In this document: positions 18,710-27,047 of the stretch, in pieces | Layout: each line of letters begins with the position of its first letter | How positions within the stretch are numbered: position 1 is the stretch's first letter | From: Tautonia marina | GTDB taxonomy: Bacteria; Planctomycetota; Planctomycetia; Isosphaerales; Isosphaeraceae | Assembly: GCF_009177065.1 (NCBI RefSeq) | Contig: NZ_WEZF01000008.1 | Location: 124,001 to 188,000, forward strand | Length of the DNA stretch: 64,000 nt | Direction of reading: 5' to 3' | The notes under the pieces: model-generated | The model's input: only the letters and a program-made list of their open reading frames with translations | The model's database searches: none | Told to the model about the DNA's origin: nothing | Made by a program: the position numbers and the translations under genes

Positions 18710-19945
18710 TCAGAAGCAGAATTTGCCGCGGATGTCGCAAATGTCGAAGCCGTTGGCCGCGTCGCGGTAGATTTCGGCCAGCGGGAGCGTGGCGGCACTG
18801 CGCAGGGCGAAGCGGCCGTGGCGGTGGTTGATCGTTTCCTTGAGCAGGGCGACGGCCTCGGCGCGGTCGGCGGCGGCGGGCGAATCGAACAGGCCTCGGG
18901 GAGAGGAACTGCGGCGGACGAGGCGCTCGGCGATCAGGTGCATCCGGGTCGCGGCGATCCGGGGGACGTAGGCGTGTCGAAGGCACACCCGCGCCGAGTC
19001 AAGCAACAGGTCGAAGCGGTCGGTTGGCACGGTCGGGTTGACCTGGCCGACCCCCGCCTCGCCGTTGCGGTACGAAACCCAGACGGTCAACCGGCCGGCA
19101 CAGAGGCGGTGGAACCGAAGCTCCTCGATCAGGCGTTCGAGGTTCCGGACGAGCCAGGCGTACAGGACGATCGGGTCGGCCGCCGGCTCGCCGAAGCTCC
19201 CCCCGCGCGACAGGACGCGCTGCACCGGCCGCTCGGGCTGGATCGGGTGGACCGCCTCGCCGTTGAGCTCCCACCAGAGCGACTCGCCCGAGGCCGTCAG
19301 CAACCCCCGGACGAGCCGGCGGTCGGCCTGGGCCAGATCGAGACAGGAGCGGATCCCCCAGGGGGCCAGCCGACGCTCGCGGCGACCGGCGATGCCGGTG
19401 ATCTCCGTCACGGGCCGATCGGCCAGCAAGGCCCGCTCGGCCGCGTCGTCCAGCACCGCCAGGGCGCCGAAGGGCTTGGCCGCGTCGGAAATGAGCTTGG
19501 CAAGGGTCCGCGATCGGGCAATGCCGACCGTCACCGGCACGCCCAGGCGCTCCCAGATCGCGTCGCGGATCGCCTCGGCCGTCTGCTGGAAGTCCTTTCC
19601 TCGCAAGGGGATGGCGCGGAAGAAGAACTCGTCGATCGAGTAATACTCGACCCGGTCAGACAGCTCCCGCGTCACCTCCAGCATCAGGCGGCTGAGGACC
19701 TCGTACCAGCGAAAGTCTCGCTTCAGGTAGACCCCGGTCGGGCAGCGGTCGAGGGCATCCCAGATGGGCATCCCCGTGCCGACGCCGCTGGCCTTCATCT
19801 CGTAACTCTTGGCGATGACGCACGCCCCCTGATTGCCCAACACGCCCACCGGCTTGTCGCGCAGGAACTCATCCCGCACCCGCTCGGCCGACACGTAAAA
19901 GCAATCCGCGTCCAGGTGCCCCACCGCTCGATCTCGCGTCCTCAT
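18710..19945 (-). CDS. Y-family DNA polymerase (ImpB/UmuC/DinB-like)
   Basis: 411 residues from the ATG at 19945. An in-frame ATG at 19957 is possible but falls inside the putative -10 box. Catalytic carboxylates are in HLDADCFYVSAE and YYSIDEFFF; a little-finger-like C-terminal part follows. The order fits translesion polymerases IV/V. No imuA/dnaE2 or lexA partner is adjacent, so it is a solo gene. Neither candidate start has a Shine-Dalgarno sequence, which agrees with a leaderless or near-leaderless mRNA. Confidence 0.85.
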   Translation of the reverse strand: MRTRDRAVGHLDADCFYVSAERVRDEFLRDKPVGVLGNQGACVIAKSYEMKASGVGTGMPIWDALDRCPTGVYLKRDFRWYEVLSRLMLEVTRELSDRVEYYSIDEFFFRAIPLRGKDFQQTAEAIRDAIWERLGVPVTVGIARSRTLAKLISDAAKPFGALAVLDDAAERALLADRPVTEITGIAGRRERRLAPWGIRSCLDLAQADRRLVRGLLTASGESLWWELNGEAVHPIQPERPVQRVLSRGGSFGEPAADPIVLYAWLVRNLERLIEELRFHRLCAGRLTVWVSYRNGEAGVGQVNPTVPTDRFDLLLDSARVCLRHAYVPRIAATRMHLIAERLVRRSSSPRGLFDSPAAADRAEAVALLKETINHRHGRFALRSAATLPLAEIYRDAANGFDICDIRGKFCF

Positions 19946-19952
19946 GAACGAA

Positions 19953-19980
19953 AGCATAGTTTGCACAAATAGCCAGTCAA
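19953..19980 (-). promoter_or_regulatory. Promoter with internal TTTG-TG-CAAA palindrome for the Y-family polymerase
   Basis: On the minus strand a TTGACT (19980-19975) is followed after 16 bp by TATGCT (19958-19953). The spacer contains TTTGTGCAAA, an inverted repeat that could bind a repressor. The predicted transcription start falls at or next to the ATG at 19945. The operator role is inference. Confidence 0.45.
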
Positions 19981-20281
19981 GCCCGAACCACATGGCATCT
20001 CGGCACCATCGCCGGCGGAACCCTGGCAGGGACGCTCTGGTTGACCAGGCACATTGCACAGGATGACGACATCAGAGCTGAAACCGCCGCCGCACAGACT
20101 CATCGATGCTGGCCATGCTCTTGCATATGCCGAGCCCCCTCTCGATCATGAGAAACCTGATCGTCTGAGACTCCTCGACTCAATCGGATGTTGAGGAAGC
20201 AGGTGAACCACCTCAAGAGGCCCCGTGAGTCGGCCCCGCAGCTTGATCGTGCGGCTTGAGGCAAGAGAAAGGGGGGAAGCG

Positions 20282-20812
20282 ATGTGGGGAACCCTTCACC
20301 AACGCGTTGAAGCCCTGGGAACCTGGCCGAATGTCGCACTGCTGCTGGTGGCGTTCCTGGTGTGTCTGCAAGGCTTCGACTGGCGTCAGGAGTGGCTGGA
20401 GCCAACTCCCCAGATCCCCGATGCGCGCCCTGGCTATACGCCGGAGGAACTCCGAGAGGTGTTCGAGGTCTGGGGACAGGCAAAGCGCCAGCGCTATGCC
20501 ATCACCCAGGTCACACTTGATGGAATCTTTCCGCTGGTTTACGGCCTCCTGTTCGCCATCTGCGTGGCGCAGCTCTTCACAGGAAAGCGGGTCCGGTGGC
20601 TGGTGGTGGTCCCCATGCTGGCCATGCTCGCAGACCTCGTCGAGAACATGCTCCTCGCTCTCCTGGCCTGGAATGATCAGGACGACGCATCGCCCCTGGC
20701 CTGGATCGCCGCGGCATCGACCCTGGCCAAATTCTCCTTCTTCAGCGCGTCGCTCATCCTGCTGGTGGTCGGGGGAATCGCCGGCCGCCGTCGGTCGATG
20801 ACCTCCGCCTGA
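20282..20812 (+). CDS. Four-helix integral membrane protein, unknown function
   Basis: 176 residues from the ATG at 20282, which has a strong AAGGGGGG site just upstream. Four hydrophobic segments are visible, roughly at residues 14-33, 80-98, 104-126 and 142-165. A polar loop after the first helix (GYTPEELREVFEVWG) probably faces outside. No family is recognised and no operon partner is close. Confidence 0.75.
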   Translation: MWGTLHQRVEALGTWPNVALLLVAFLVCLQGFDWRQEWLEPTPQIPDARPGYTPEELREVFEVWGQAKRQRYAITQVTLDGIFPLVYGLLFAICVAQLFTGKRVRWLVVVPMLAMLADLVENMLLALLAWNDQDDASPLAWIAAASTLAKFSFFSASLILLVVGGIAGRRRSMTSA

Positions 20813-21193
20813 CGACGCTCAAGACGTTCTGAAGTTCCACGAGCGCGGCCGACGAGCCAGGGCTGGCGAACACGGACAGCCCTGCCCCCCGGCGGCCCTG
20901 CCACCTGACAGACGTCACAAAGACCAGGATCGTCCGAAGCATGTCGGCTCTCATGAGCCCTGGACCGCAAATTCCTTCGGCCCGCGGCGTGCTGCCTCTG
21001 CTTGCCCGAACGTGTACGCTATAAAGGGATTCACGAAGCTCGGCGCGGGAGGCCTGGCGAGGCCGATGATCCTCGTTCGTTCGACCGTCTCGCCGTGATG
21101 GCTTCGACTCGCCCCTCTGAATGAACCCGCTCGGATCGCGGCACGACGGCCGCGACGACGGCCCGTCACCGCGTCGAAGGAGTTCGCATCCGC
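20813..21193. other. 381-bp spacer without a recognised gene
   Basis: No RNA gene, repeat or convincing short gene was found. A likely ribosome site, AAGGAG, lies 12 bp before the M50 protease start at the right end. Confidence 0.4.
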
Positions 21194-22366
21194 ATGACCT
21201 GGTCCATCAAGCTCGGCAAGCTCGCCGGGATTCCGCTCTATGTGCACTGGACGTTCTTGATCCTGCTGGGGTTCATCGGCTGGCGAGCCTATACCATCAG
21301 CGATCAGGACATCGGGGCCGCCCTGGCAGCCGTCCTGATGGTCATTGCCGTCTTCGGCTGCGTCGTGCTGCACGAACTGGGCCACGCCTTGATGGCCAGG
21401 CGCTTCGGCGTGCCGACGTCCGACATCACCTTGCTGCCGATCGGTGGCGTCGCCCGGCTTCAACGCATCCCCGAGAAACCTTCGCAAGAACTCCTCGTCG
21501 CCCTGGCCGGGCCTGCGGTGAACGTGGTGATTGCCACCGTCCTGATCGGCGGCCTCTTGCTCTCGCGCAAGGACCTCGCCGAGATCATGCCAACCGGCAA
21601 CCTGTTCGATGCGGGCAGCAATCCCTTCGGCACGCTTGCCTTCCTCAACATCTTTCTCGTGGTCTTCAACATGATCCCTGCCTTCCCGATGGACGGCGGA
21701 CGGGTCTTGCGGGCCTTGCTCGCCATGAGCCTGCCCTACGCCCGAGCCACCCGGCTGGCGGCCACCATCGGCCAATCGCTGGCCATCGCCTTCGGCTTCC
21801 TGGGCCTGATCTCCAACCCGTTTCTCCTGCTGATCGCCCTGTTCGTCTGGATCGGGGCCGAGGCCGAGGCCCGACAGGTCGAGGAACGGGTGAACATGAG
21901 AGGCGCCTTTGTCCGAGACGCCATGCTCACCGACTACCAGACCCTCTCGCCCGACGATTCGCTCGGCCACGCCGCCGAGCTCTTGCTGGCCGGCTCGCAG
22001 CAAGACTTTCCCGTCGTCGAGGACGACGATCGCCACCGGCCGATCGGCGTTCTCACCCGATCAAGCCTGATGGACGGGCTCTCCAAGGCCGGACGAAACG
22101 GGCGCGTGGCCGACTTCGCCCAGCCGACCCTCGGCACCATCACGCTCGATTCCCCCCTCGTCCCCGCCCTCGCCCGACTCCGCGAAGGGGAAGGCCCCTG
22201 CCTTCAGGTCGTCGATGGAATGGGACGACCCATCGGCCTGCTGACACTCGAAAACATTAGCGAATACATCATGGTTCGCACGGCACTTGAGCACGTGCAG
22301 CCGCAGCTCGCCGCGTCGGGCGTCTCCCGAGCCCCCGAGCACTGGGGCGGTCCCAGACCGTCATGA
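21194..22366 (+). CDS. Site-2 protease family M50 metalloprotease with CBS pair
   Basis: 390 residues. Multiple membrane segments fill the first 240 residues. The zinc motif HELGH is in VVLHELGHALMARR, and the third ligand region is NMIPAFPMDGGR. Two CBS domains follow (about 250-310 and 315-365). This is the SpoIVFB/Rip3-like architecture: regulated intramembrane proteolysis controlled by adenylate or other ligands at the CBS pair. The substrate is unknown; no anti-sigma factor gene is near. It overlaps the HNH gene by 4 bp. Confidence 0.9.
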   Translation: MTWSIKLGKLAGIPLYVHWTFLILLGFIGWRAYTISDQDIGAALAAVLMVIAVFGCVVLHELGHALMARRFGVPTSDITLLPIGGVARLQRIPEKPSQELLVALAGPAVNVVIATVLIGGLLLSRKDLAEIMPTGNLFDAGSNPFGTLAFLNIFLVVFNMIPAFPMDGGRVLRALLAMSLPYARATRLAATIGQSLAIAFGFLGLISNPFLLLIALFVWIGAEAEARQVEERVNMRGAFVRDAMLTDYQTLSPDDSLGHAAELLLAGSQQDFPVVEDDDRHRPIGVLTRSSLMDGLSKAGRNGRVADFAQPTLGTITLDSPLVPALARLREGEGPCLQVVDGMGRPIGLLTLENISEYIMVRTALEHVQPQLAASGVSRAPEHWGGPRPS

Positions 22367-22722
22367 GCCTCGCCCGAACCTTCGACCAGGTCGCCCGCAC
22401 CGACTCCACCTTCGAGCGGCGCGGCGGCCTCTGGGTCGGCAAATGCCTGATCTGCAACGGCCCGATCGCCTTCGACGCCCAAACCGGCGAAGGGGCGACG
22501 CTCGAACATATCCGCGCCCGGAGCCGAGGAGGCACTGACGACCCCCGCAACCTCGCCCTCGTCCATGCCTCGTGCAACCACGAGAAAGGCCGACGTTGGG
22601 ACCCTCGCCGCCGACGCTCCCAGCTCGACTACGACGCCTTCATCGATTGCCTGCTCCAGCGCAGGCTCGATCGCTGGCGAGACGCCCCACCTCCCGGCAC
22701 GCCGCCTCCCCCCAATCGCTGA
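22363..22722 (+). CDS. HNH endonuclease
   Basis: 119 residues. The zinc-knuckle cysteines are CLICN near residue 28 and the second pair lies around HASCNHEKG. The HNH core reads TLEHIRARSRGGTDDPRNL then LVHASCN. The start overlaps the M50 stop (ATGA), so translation is coupled. It is probably a small nicking or restriction-type nuclease; no methyltransferase or phage gene is adjacent. Confidence 0.85.
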   Translation: MSLARTFDQVARTDSTFERRGGLWVGKCLICNGPIAFDAQTGEGATLEHIRARSRGGTDDPRNLALVHASCNHEKGRRWDPRRRRSQLDYDAFIDCLLQRRLDRWRDAPPPGTPPPPNR

Positions 22723-22752
22723 GCGAGAGCGCTCGACGAGCCGGGAACCGCC

Positions 22753-23040
22753 TCAGGCTGCCCGTCTCGCCGTCGCGTTCCGACCGACGAGCACCGCCAC
22801 CACCGGTCCGTCCGCACGTGCCTTCACGGCGATCGGTTCTCCCGGCTCAACCGTGACGCGATTGCCCGGCCCAACCTCCAGCCAGACATCACCGGTCAGC
22901 ACGCTGCCGACTCCATCCACAATTACCAGGACGGCCTCGCCACGATCCCAGGGGCTCGCGAGCGTCTCCGAGCATCCTCCCGGCTCGACCTGGATCAGGT
23001 ACGCCTGACCCCCGCCACTCTGCTGCAATCCGTTTGCCAT
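22753..23040 (-). CDS. Small beta-rich hypothetical protein, cupin-like
   Basis: 95 residues with GAGGA before the ATG. The sequence alternates short hydrophobic strands and glycines (AVLVIVDGVGSVLTGD, RVTVEPGEPIAVKA), as in small cupin or beta-barrel folds, but lacks the histidine metal site. It is convergent with the HNH gene and lies 45 bp upstream of the antiporter-gene end on the same strand frame side. Function unknown. Confidence 0.55.
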   Translation of the reverse strand: MANGLQQSGGGQAYLIQVEPGGCSETLASPWDRGEAVLVIVDGVGSVLTGDVWLEVGPGNRVTVEPGEPIAVKARADGPVVAVLVGRNATARRAA

Positions 23041-23085
23041 CGTGGGTTCCTCACCCTGCTTCGAGCCGTCCTGGACGATCCCGCC

Positions 23086-24261
23086 TCATCCTCCATCGGT
23101 CCCGCGGTTGTCCTGACTTGAGCCGCTCCGGTCCCCCAGATTGCTCGACCGGATCGCGTGTGTCGTCCGTCCCGATCGAACGGCCGAGACCACCGACACC
23201 CCCAGCGCCAGCACCGTCAGCGGCAACACGAACAGCAGCATCACCGTGCTGAATTCTTCCAGCAACGAATGCTCACCTTGCTTTAAGTACAAGTATGCCA
23301 GATAGGCCACGTAATATCCCAGAAACAGCAAGCCCTCTCGCCGGGCAATCCGGGCCCCCGTGTACACGACCGGCAAGCAGGTCAGGGCCACGGCAATCAT
23401 CACCGGGATGTCAAAATTCAGGGCCGCCCGAGACACCGGAACCCCCTCCGGCGCCGCCAGTCCCGCCGCGCCGAGCACGGCGAAAATATTAAAAATATTA
23501 CTTCCCACTGCGTTCCCCAGCGCCATCTCGCGCTCACCCTTCAACCCGGCGATAATCGACGTGGCCATCTCGGGCAACGACGTGCCGATGGCCACCACCG
23601 TCAGGCCGATCACCAGCTCGCTCACGCCCAGGCTCTTGGCAATCGCCGTGGCCGCCTGAACCAGGAGATCTGCCCCGACCACCAGAATCGACAGGCCGAA
23701 GACGATGAAGAAAAACTGCAAGGCGATCTGCCCCGGTCCGGTCGCCGGCCGCTCGGGCACCTCGTCCAGTTCTGCCAAGGCCGCCCGCTCTCGGGCCGTG
23801 ACCCGACGACCGTGGTAGATCGAAGCAATCGTGTATAACAGGATCCCCGCAAAGAGGATCGCCCCGTCGACCCGGCTCAGGCGGCCATCGTGGCCCAGGA
23901 CCAGCAGCGCGACCGAGGCCACGATCATCACCGGAACGTCCCAGCCGACCAGTCTCGATCGGACCACCAGCGGCGTGACCAGCGCCGACAATCCCAGAAC
24001 CACCAACACATTCGCAATATTGCTGCCGACCACGTTCCCGACCCCCAGGTCCGCCATGCTGGGGTCGCCCGACCAGGCTGCGCGCAGCGTGACGGCCAGT
24101 TCCGGCGCTCCGGTGCCAAAGGCCACCACCGTCAGACCGATCACCAAAGGCGAGACACCGACCGTCACGGCCAGTCGCGCCGCGCCCTGTACCAAGAACC
24201 GTGCCCCAAAGATCAATCCCACCACACCCAGCAAGAACTGCCCGACGATGACACCATTCAC
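23086..24261 (-). CDS. CaCA-family calcium/sodium antiporter (YrbG-like)
   Basis: 391 residues from the GTG at 24261, which has GGGAGG 8 bp upstream. A GTG at 24327 would add a polar tail. The two inverted alpha repeats are clear: VVAFGTGAPELAVTL in the first half and VVAIGTSLPEMATS in the second, each followed by GNVVGSNIANV- or GNAVGSNIFNI-type motifs. About ten membrane helices are visible. The family exchanges Ca2+ for Na+ or H+ across the inner membrane. Confidence 0.92.
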   Translation of the reverse strand: MNGVIVGQFLLGVVGLIFGARFLVQGAARLAVTVGVSPLVIGLTVVAFGTGAPELAVTLRAAWSGDPSMADLGVGNVVGSNIANVLVVLGLSALVTPLVVRSRLVGWDVPVMIVASVALLVLGHDGRLSRVDGAILFAGILLYTIASIYHGRRVTARERAALAELDEVPERPATGPGQIALQFFFIVFGLSILVVGADLLVQAATAIAKSLGVSELVIGLTVVAIGTSLPEMATSIIAGLKGEREMALGNAVGSNIFNIFAVLGAAGLAAPEGVPVSRAALNFDIPVMIAVALTCLPVVYTGARIARREGLLFLGYYVAYLAYLYLKQGEHSLLEEFSTVMLLFVLPLTVLALGVSVVSAVRSGRTTHAIRSSNLGDRSGSSQDNRGTDGG

Positions 24262-24510
24262 TCCCCGATCCTCCCGCTTGGTAAGTTCCTCTTCGTGATC
24301 GCCGTCCCCCCCCGGAGATGACTTCACGATCGTCTCCCGTCATCGCTCGGGCCCAGAAATGATGCATTCAGCATGCCACACCTGGTCAGCGACGATCCGT
24401 CCTCCCTTCGTCCGGCTCGTCATCGAAGGCGAAAAGCCCAAAGGCGACGGATCACGGCCATCAGACGCAGCCTCCTGGTTCTCCGCTACAGAGATTCGGG
24501 ATGGCGGGAA

Positions 24511-25482
24511 TCATGATGCGCCCCCCGGCCAAAGGCGATACCCTTCCAAGGCCACTGGCACCCGGTAAACCGTTCTGCCGGCCGTGACGTACAGGGTCGT
24601 TCGCTCAGGACCTCCAAACGTCAGGTTGGTGACAAGATCTTCGGCGATCGGGATCCGGCCGATCGGGTCGCCATCGGGACCGAAGACGTAGATCCCCGGC
24701 GGCACCTCGTCGGTTTCCCCGTCGTTCCTCGGCCGAGCCACCCCGGCGGCCACCCAGAGATGCCCCTGAGAGTCGAGCCGAATGCCGTCTCCGCCGCGTC
24801 CCCGGCCGAAATCGACCACCAGACGACGATTCCTCGGCAACCCGTCGTCGTCCACGTCGAACGCCCAGATCTTCCGGTTCCCGCCTGGCCGACTGTGCGA
24901 ATCGACCACGTACAGGGTTCGAGCATCGGGCGAGATGGCCAGGCCGTTCGGCCGCTCGATCTCCGGCTGCGACAGCACCCGAGTGACCGAGCCGTCCGGA
25001 TCGATCCGATACACGGCCTCGGCTCCTTGCTCCAGGATCTCCCGGTGAGGGCCATAGTACGGGTCGGTGAACCAGATACGACCGAGCGGATCAACCACCA
25101 CGTCGTTCGGACTATTGTAGCGCTTCCCCTGAAATCGGTCGGTCAAGACCTCGACCGCGCCGGTCGTCATGTCCGTGCGAACTACCCGACGTCCACCGTC
25201 GAGTCCTTGCTCGGTCCCCTCGCAGGTCACAAGCCTCCCCTCGGCGTCGAACGTGTTGCCGTTGGCCCGGCCGCTCGGCTCGCGCAAGGTGCTCAGCGAA
25301 CCATCCGAAGACCGCCGCAAGAGGCGGTTGCCGGCAATATCGCTGAAAAACAGGTTCCCTCGATCATCCTCGGCCGGCCCTTCCAGGAAGCAGACGGCCG
25401 CATCGACCGAAACCGAAGCCTCGGGCGCCAGCAAGGCATCCGGCCCATCCATTGCGGCGAAATCGATGCGATCCTGCCCCAT
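24511..25482 (-). CDS. SMP-30/gluconolactonase/LRE-family lactonase
   Basis: 323 residues forming a six-bladed beta-propeller pattern. The likely metal ligands are the Glu in FLEGPAEDDRG, Asn in RYNSPNDVVVD and Asp in YVVDSHSRPGG. GGDGIRLDSQGHLWVA is a strongly conserved blade. Members hydrolyse sugar lactones with a divalent metal. No signal peptide is evident, so it is probably cytoplasmic. It is separated from the antiporter start by about 250 bp without an identifiable gene. Confidence 0.88.
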   Translation of the reverse strand: MGQDRIDFAAMDGPDALLAPEASVSVDAAVCFLEGPAEDDRGNLFFSDIAGNRLLRRSSDGSLSTLREPSGRANGNTFDAEGRLVTCEGTEQGLDGGRRVVRTDMTTGAVEVLTDRFQGKRYNSPNDVVVDPLGRIWFTDPYYGPHREILEQGAEAVYRIDPDGSVTRVLSQPEIERPNGLAISPDARTLYVVDSHSRPGGNRKIWAFDVDDDGLPRNRRLVVDFGRGRGGDGIRLDSQGHLWVAAGVARPRNDGETDEVPPGIYVFGPDGDPIGRIPIAEDLVTNLTFGGPERTTLYVTAGRTVYRVPVALEGYRLWPGGAS

Positions 25483-25682
25483 GTCCGGACTCCCTCGTCA
25501 CCACGCGTCACGTTGGTTCCGGCCGCTCCGGCCAGGTCCTCATCCTTCGATCCATCGAGGCGACATTCTCGCACGACCCTTTGTGGGAAACCAGGGACCG
25601 GTGAGCCACACTCGCCGATTCATCACTCCTTCACCAATCACCTCGAGCGTGACGCCCAGGACCGACGTGCGAATCCCCCGCG

Positions 25683-25725
25683 CAAAAAGAAAACCCGATC
25701 GACGGCCAACACGCCATCAATCGGG
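25683..25725 (-). terminator. Intrinsic terminator of the lipoprotein/DUF1559 operon
   Basis: On the minus strand a 12-bp stem (two G-U pairs) closes an 8-nt loop and is followed directly by TTTTCTTTTT. It lies 32 bp past the stop of the last lipoprotein gene. This is the clearest Rho-independent terminator in the window. Confidence 0.88.
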
Positions 25726-25757
25726 CCTGGTCTGCATCGGTTCGAACCGATCGTCGG

Positions 25758-26357
25758 TCAACGACCGTCGGCTGAGGCGTCGTCCGTCGCCGGTTCTTCG
25801 ACCGAGGATTCCGACTCGGAAGATTCCGGTTCCGGAGCTTCCGCTGCGGCCTCCGCTTCCTCCGCGGGATCGGCCGAGTCCTCAGCCGCTGGCGGATCGA
25901 GCAGGGGGCCTTCCAGATCGAAGTCGAACGTTCCGCCCTCCTCGGGCACGGTCACGGTCAGTTCGGTCTGACCGAGGTCGCTGTACCTCGGCGGCACCAG
26001 TTCCTCGGCCACCGCCAGATCCGCCACCGGGGCCAGACTCGATCGGGCCGACAGCCCGACCGGCTTACCCGACGGCGGCATCAGGTAACTGATGCCGACC
26101 TGATACCGCCCGGGAGCGATCCCCCGCTGCATCATCGCTTGAAGCGTGTAGCTCCCTTCCTCGTCGGTCTCCCCATTCGCGGTTGTCCCCTTCTCGTCGG
26201 TCTGCAAGAAGGTAATCACCGCCCCGGCAAGGGGCTCGCCATCCACCGTCACCGTTCCACTGACCGGAACGAACGTGGTCGGCGTCGTCGAGGGTTCTGC
26301 CGAACAACCGGCAAGAAACGCAACCGCGCCAAGCGCGGTCAAGATTCGGAGTCGCAT
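25758..26357 (-). CDS. Lipoprotein with carboxypeptidase-regulatory-like domain and acidic tail
   Basis: 199 residues from the ATG at 26357, which places a canonical lipobox, FLAGC, after the signal helix. A transthyretin/CarboxypepD_reg-like fold follows: VSGTVTVDGEPLAGAVITF, then GSYTLQAM and APGRYQVGISY. The last about 40 residues are almost all E, S, A, D and P. It is the third gene of a minus-strand unit with another such lipoprotein and a DUF1559 pseudopilin, and ends at a strong terminator. A role in the cell envelope is likely. Confidence 0.82.
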   Translation of the reverse strand: MRLRILTALGAVAFLAGCSAEPSTTPTTFVPVSGTVTVDGEPLAGAVITFLQTDEKGTTANGETDEEGSYTLQAMMQRGIAPGRYQVGISYLMPPSGKPVGLSARSSLAPVADLAVAEELVPPRYSDLGQTELTVTVPEEGGTFDFDLEGPLLDPPAAEDSADPAEEAEAAAEAPEPESSESESSVEEPATDDASADGR

Positions 26358-26467
26358 GGGTGTTGAGTCATCTCCCGAAATGGCGAAGAATCGGCATGCC
26401 GATGTCAAGGGTGAAGGTGACGTGGCCTCGTCGAGTCGCGCGAGGATTCGAACGCCCAGAGACACGC

Positions 26468-26938
26468 TCACGACTCCGAGTCACCCTTCACGTCGAATTC
26501 GAACACCCCGCCTTCGGGTGGCACTTCGATGGTGAAGTCACTCTTCAACGGGTCCGAGTATTTCTCAGGCAAGGTTTCTTCCATGTAGCCCGCCATGGCG
26601 GCCATGGTCGGGTCTCCCATGATCTCCGGAGGAGCGTCTTCCGCTCCTTCACCGGTGCTTGCTTTCTTGCTGATCAGTACCGTGTACTTCCCTGCAGCAA
26701 GACCGGAGCGATAATTGTACATCGCCTTGTAATTGCCTTCCGGCCCGGTCTGGTCGCCTCCGGGAGTCACCTCGGCATTATTCGGGTCGGGAATGAAGGT
26801 CAGCTCCGCCCCTTCCAGCGGTTCACCATTGAGGGTCACAATTCCGGAAACCGGAACGAGCTTCGGGCCGGAACCGCACCCTGCCGAAACCAGCAAGGCG
26901 GCGCCGACCGCCACCGAGAAAAGCATCCTGATCGTCAT
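26468..26938 (-). CDS. Lipoprotein with carboxypeptidase-regulatory-like domain
   Basis: 156 residues with a signal helix ending at SAGCGSG. The domain matches that of the neighbouring gene: VSGIVTLNGEPLEGAELTF, and LAAGKYTVLISKK. The C-terminus is FTIEVPPEGGVFEFDVKG. It sits between the DUF1559 gene (109 bp upstream) and the second lipoprotein. Such lipoproteins regularly accompany DUF1559 genes in planctomycetes and may be its surface partner (inference). Confidence 0.82.
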   Translation of the reverse strand: MTIRMLFSVAVGAALLVSAGCGSGPKLVPVSGIVTLNGEPLEGAELTFIPDPNNAEVTPGGDQTGPEGNYKAMYNYRSGLAAGKYTVLISKKASTGEGAEDAPPEIMGDPTMAAMAGYMEETLPEKYSDPLKSDFTIEVPPEGGVFEFDVKGDSES

Positions 26939-26995
26939 CGCAGGTGTATCCCTAGAGGGAGAGTTCTCTCCTGTTGAGCCTCAACGCAAGATCCA

Positions 26996-27034
26996 CTTCG
27001 GCCGGTCGGCCCCTGGGGCACGAACCGGCCGAAG
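26996..27034 (-). terminator. Hairpin between DUF1559 gene and lipoprotein
   Basis: CTTCGGCCGGT pairs perfectly with ACCGGCCGAAG (11 bp) 14 bp past the DUF1559 stop. There is no T-run. It may act as an attenuator or stabilise the upstream mRNA, setting different levels for pseudopilin and lipoproteins. Confidence 0.5.
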
Positions 27035-27047
27035 CGTGAGAATAGGC

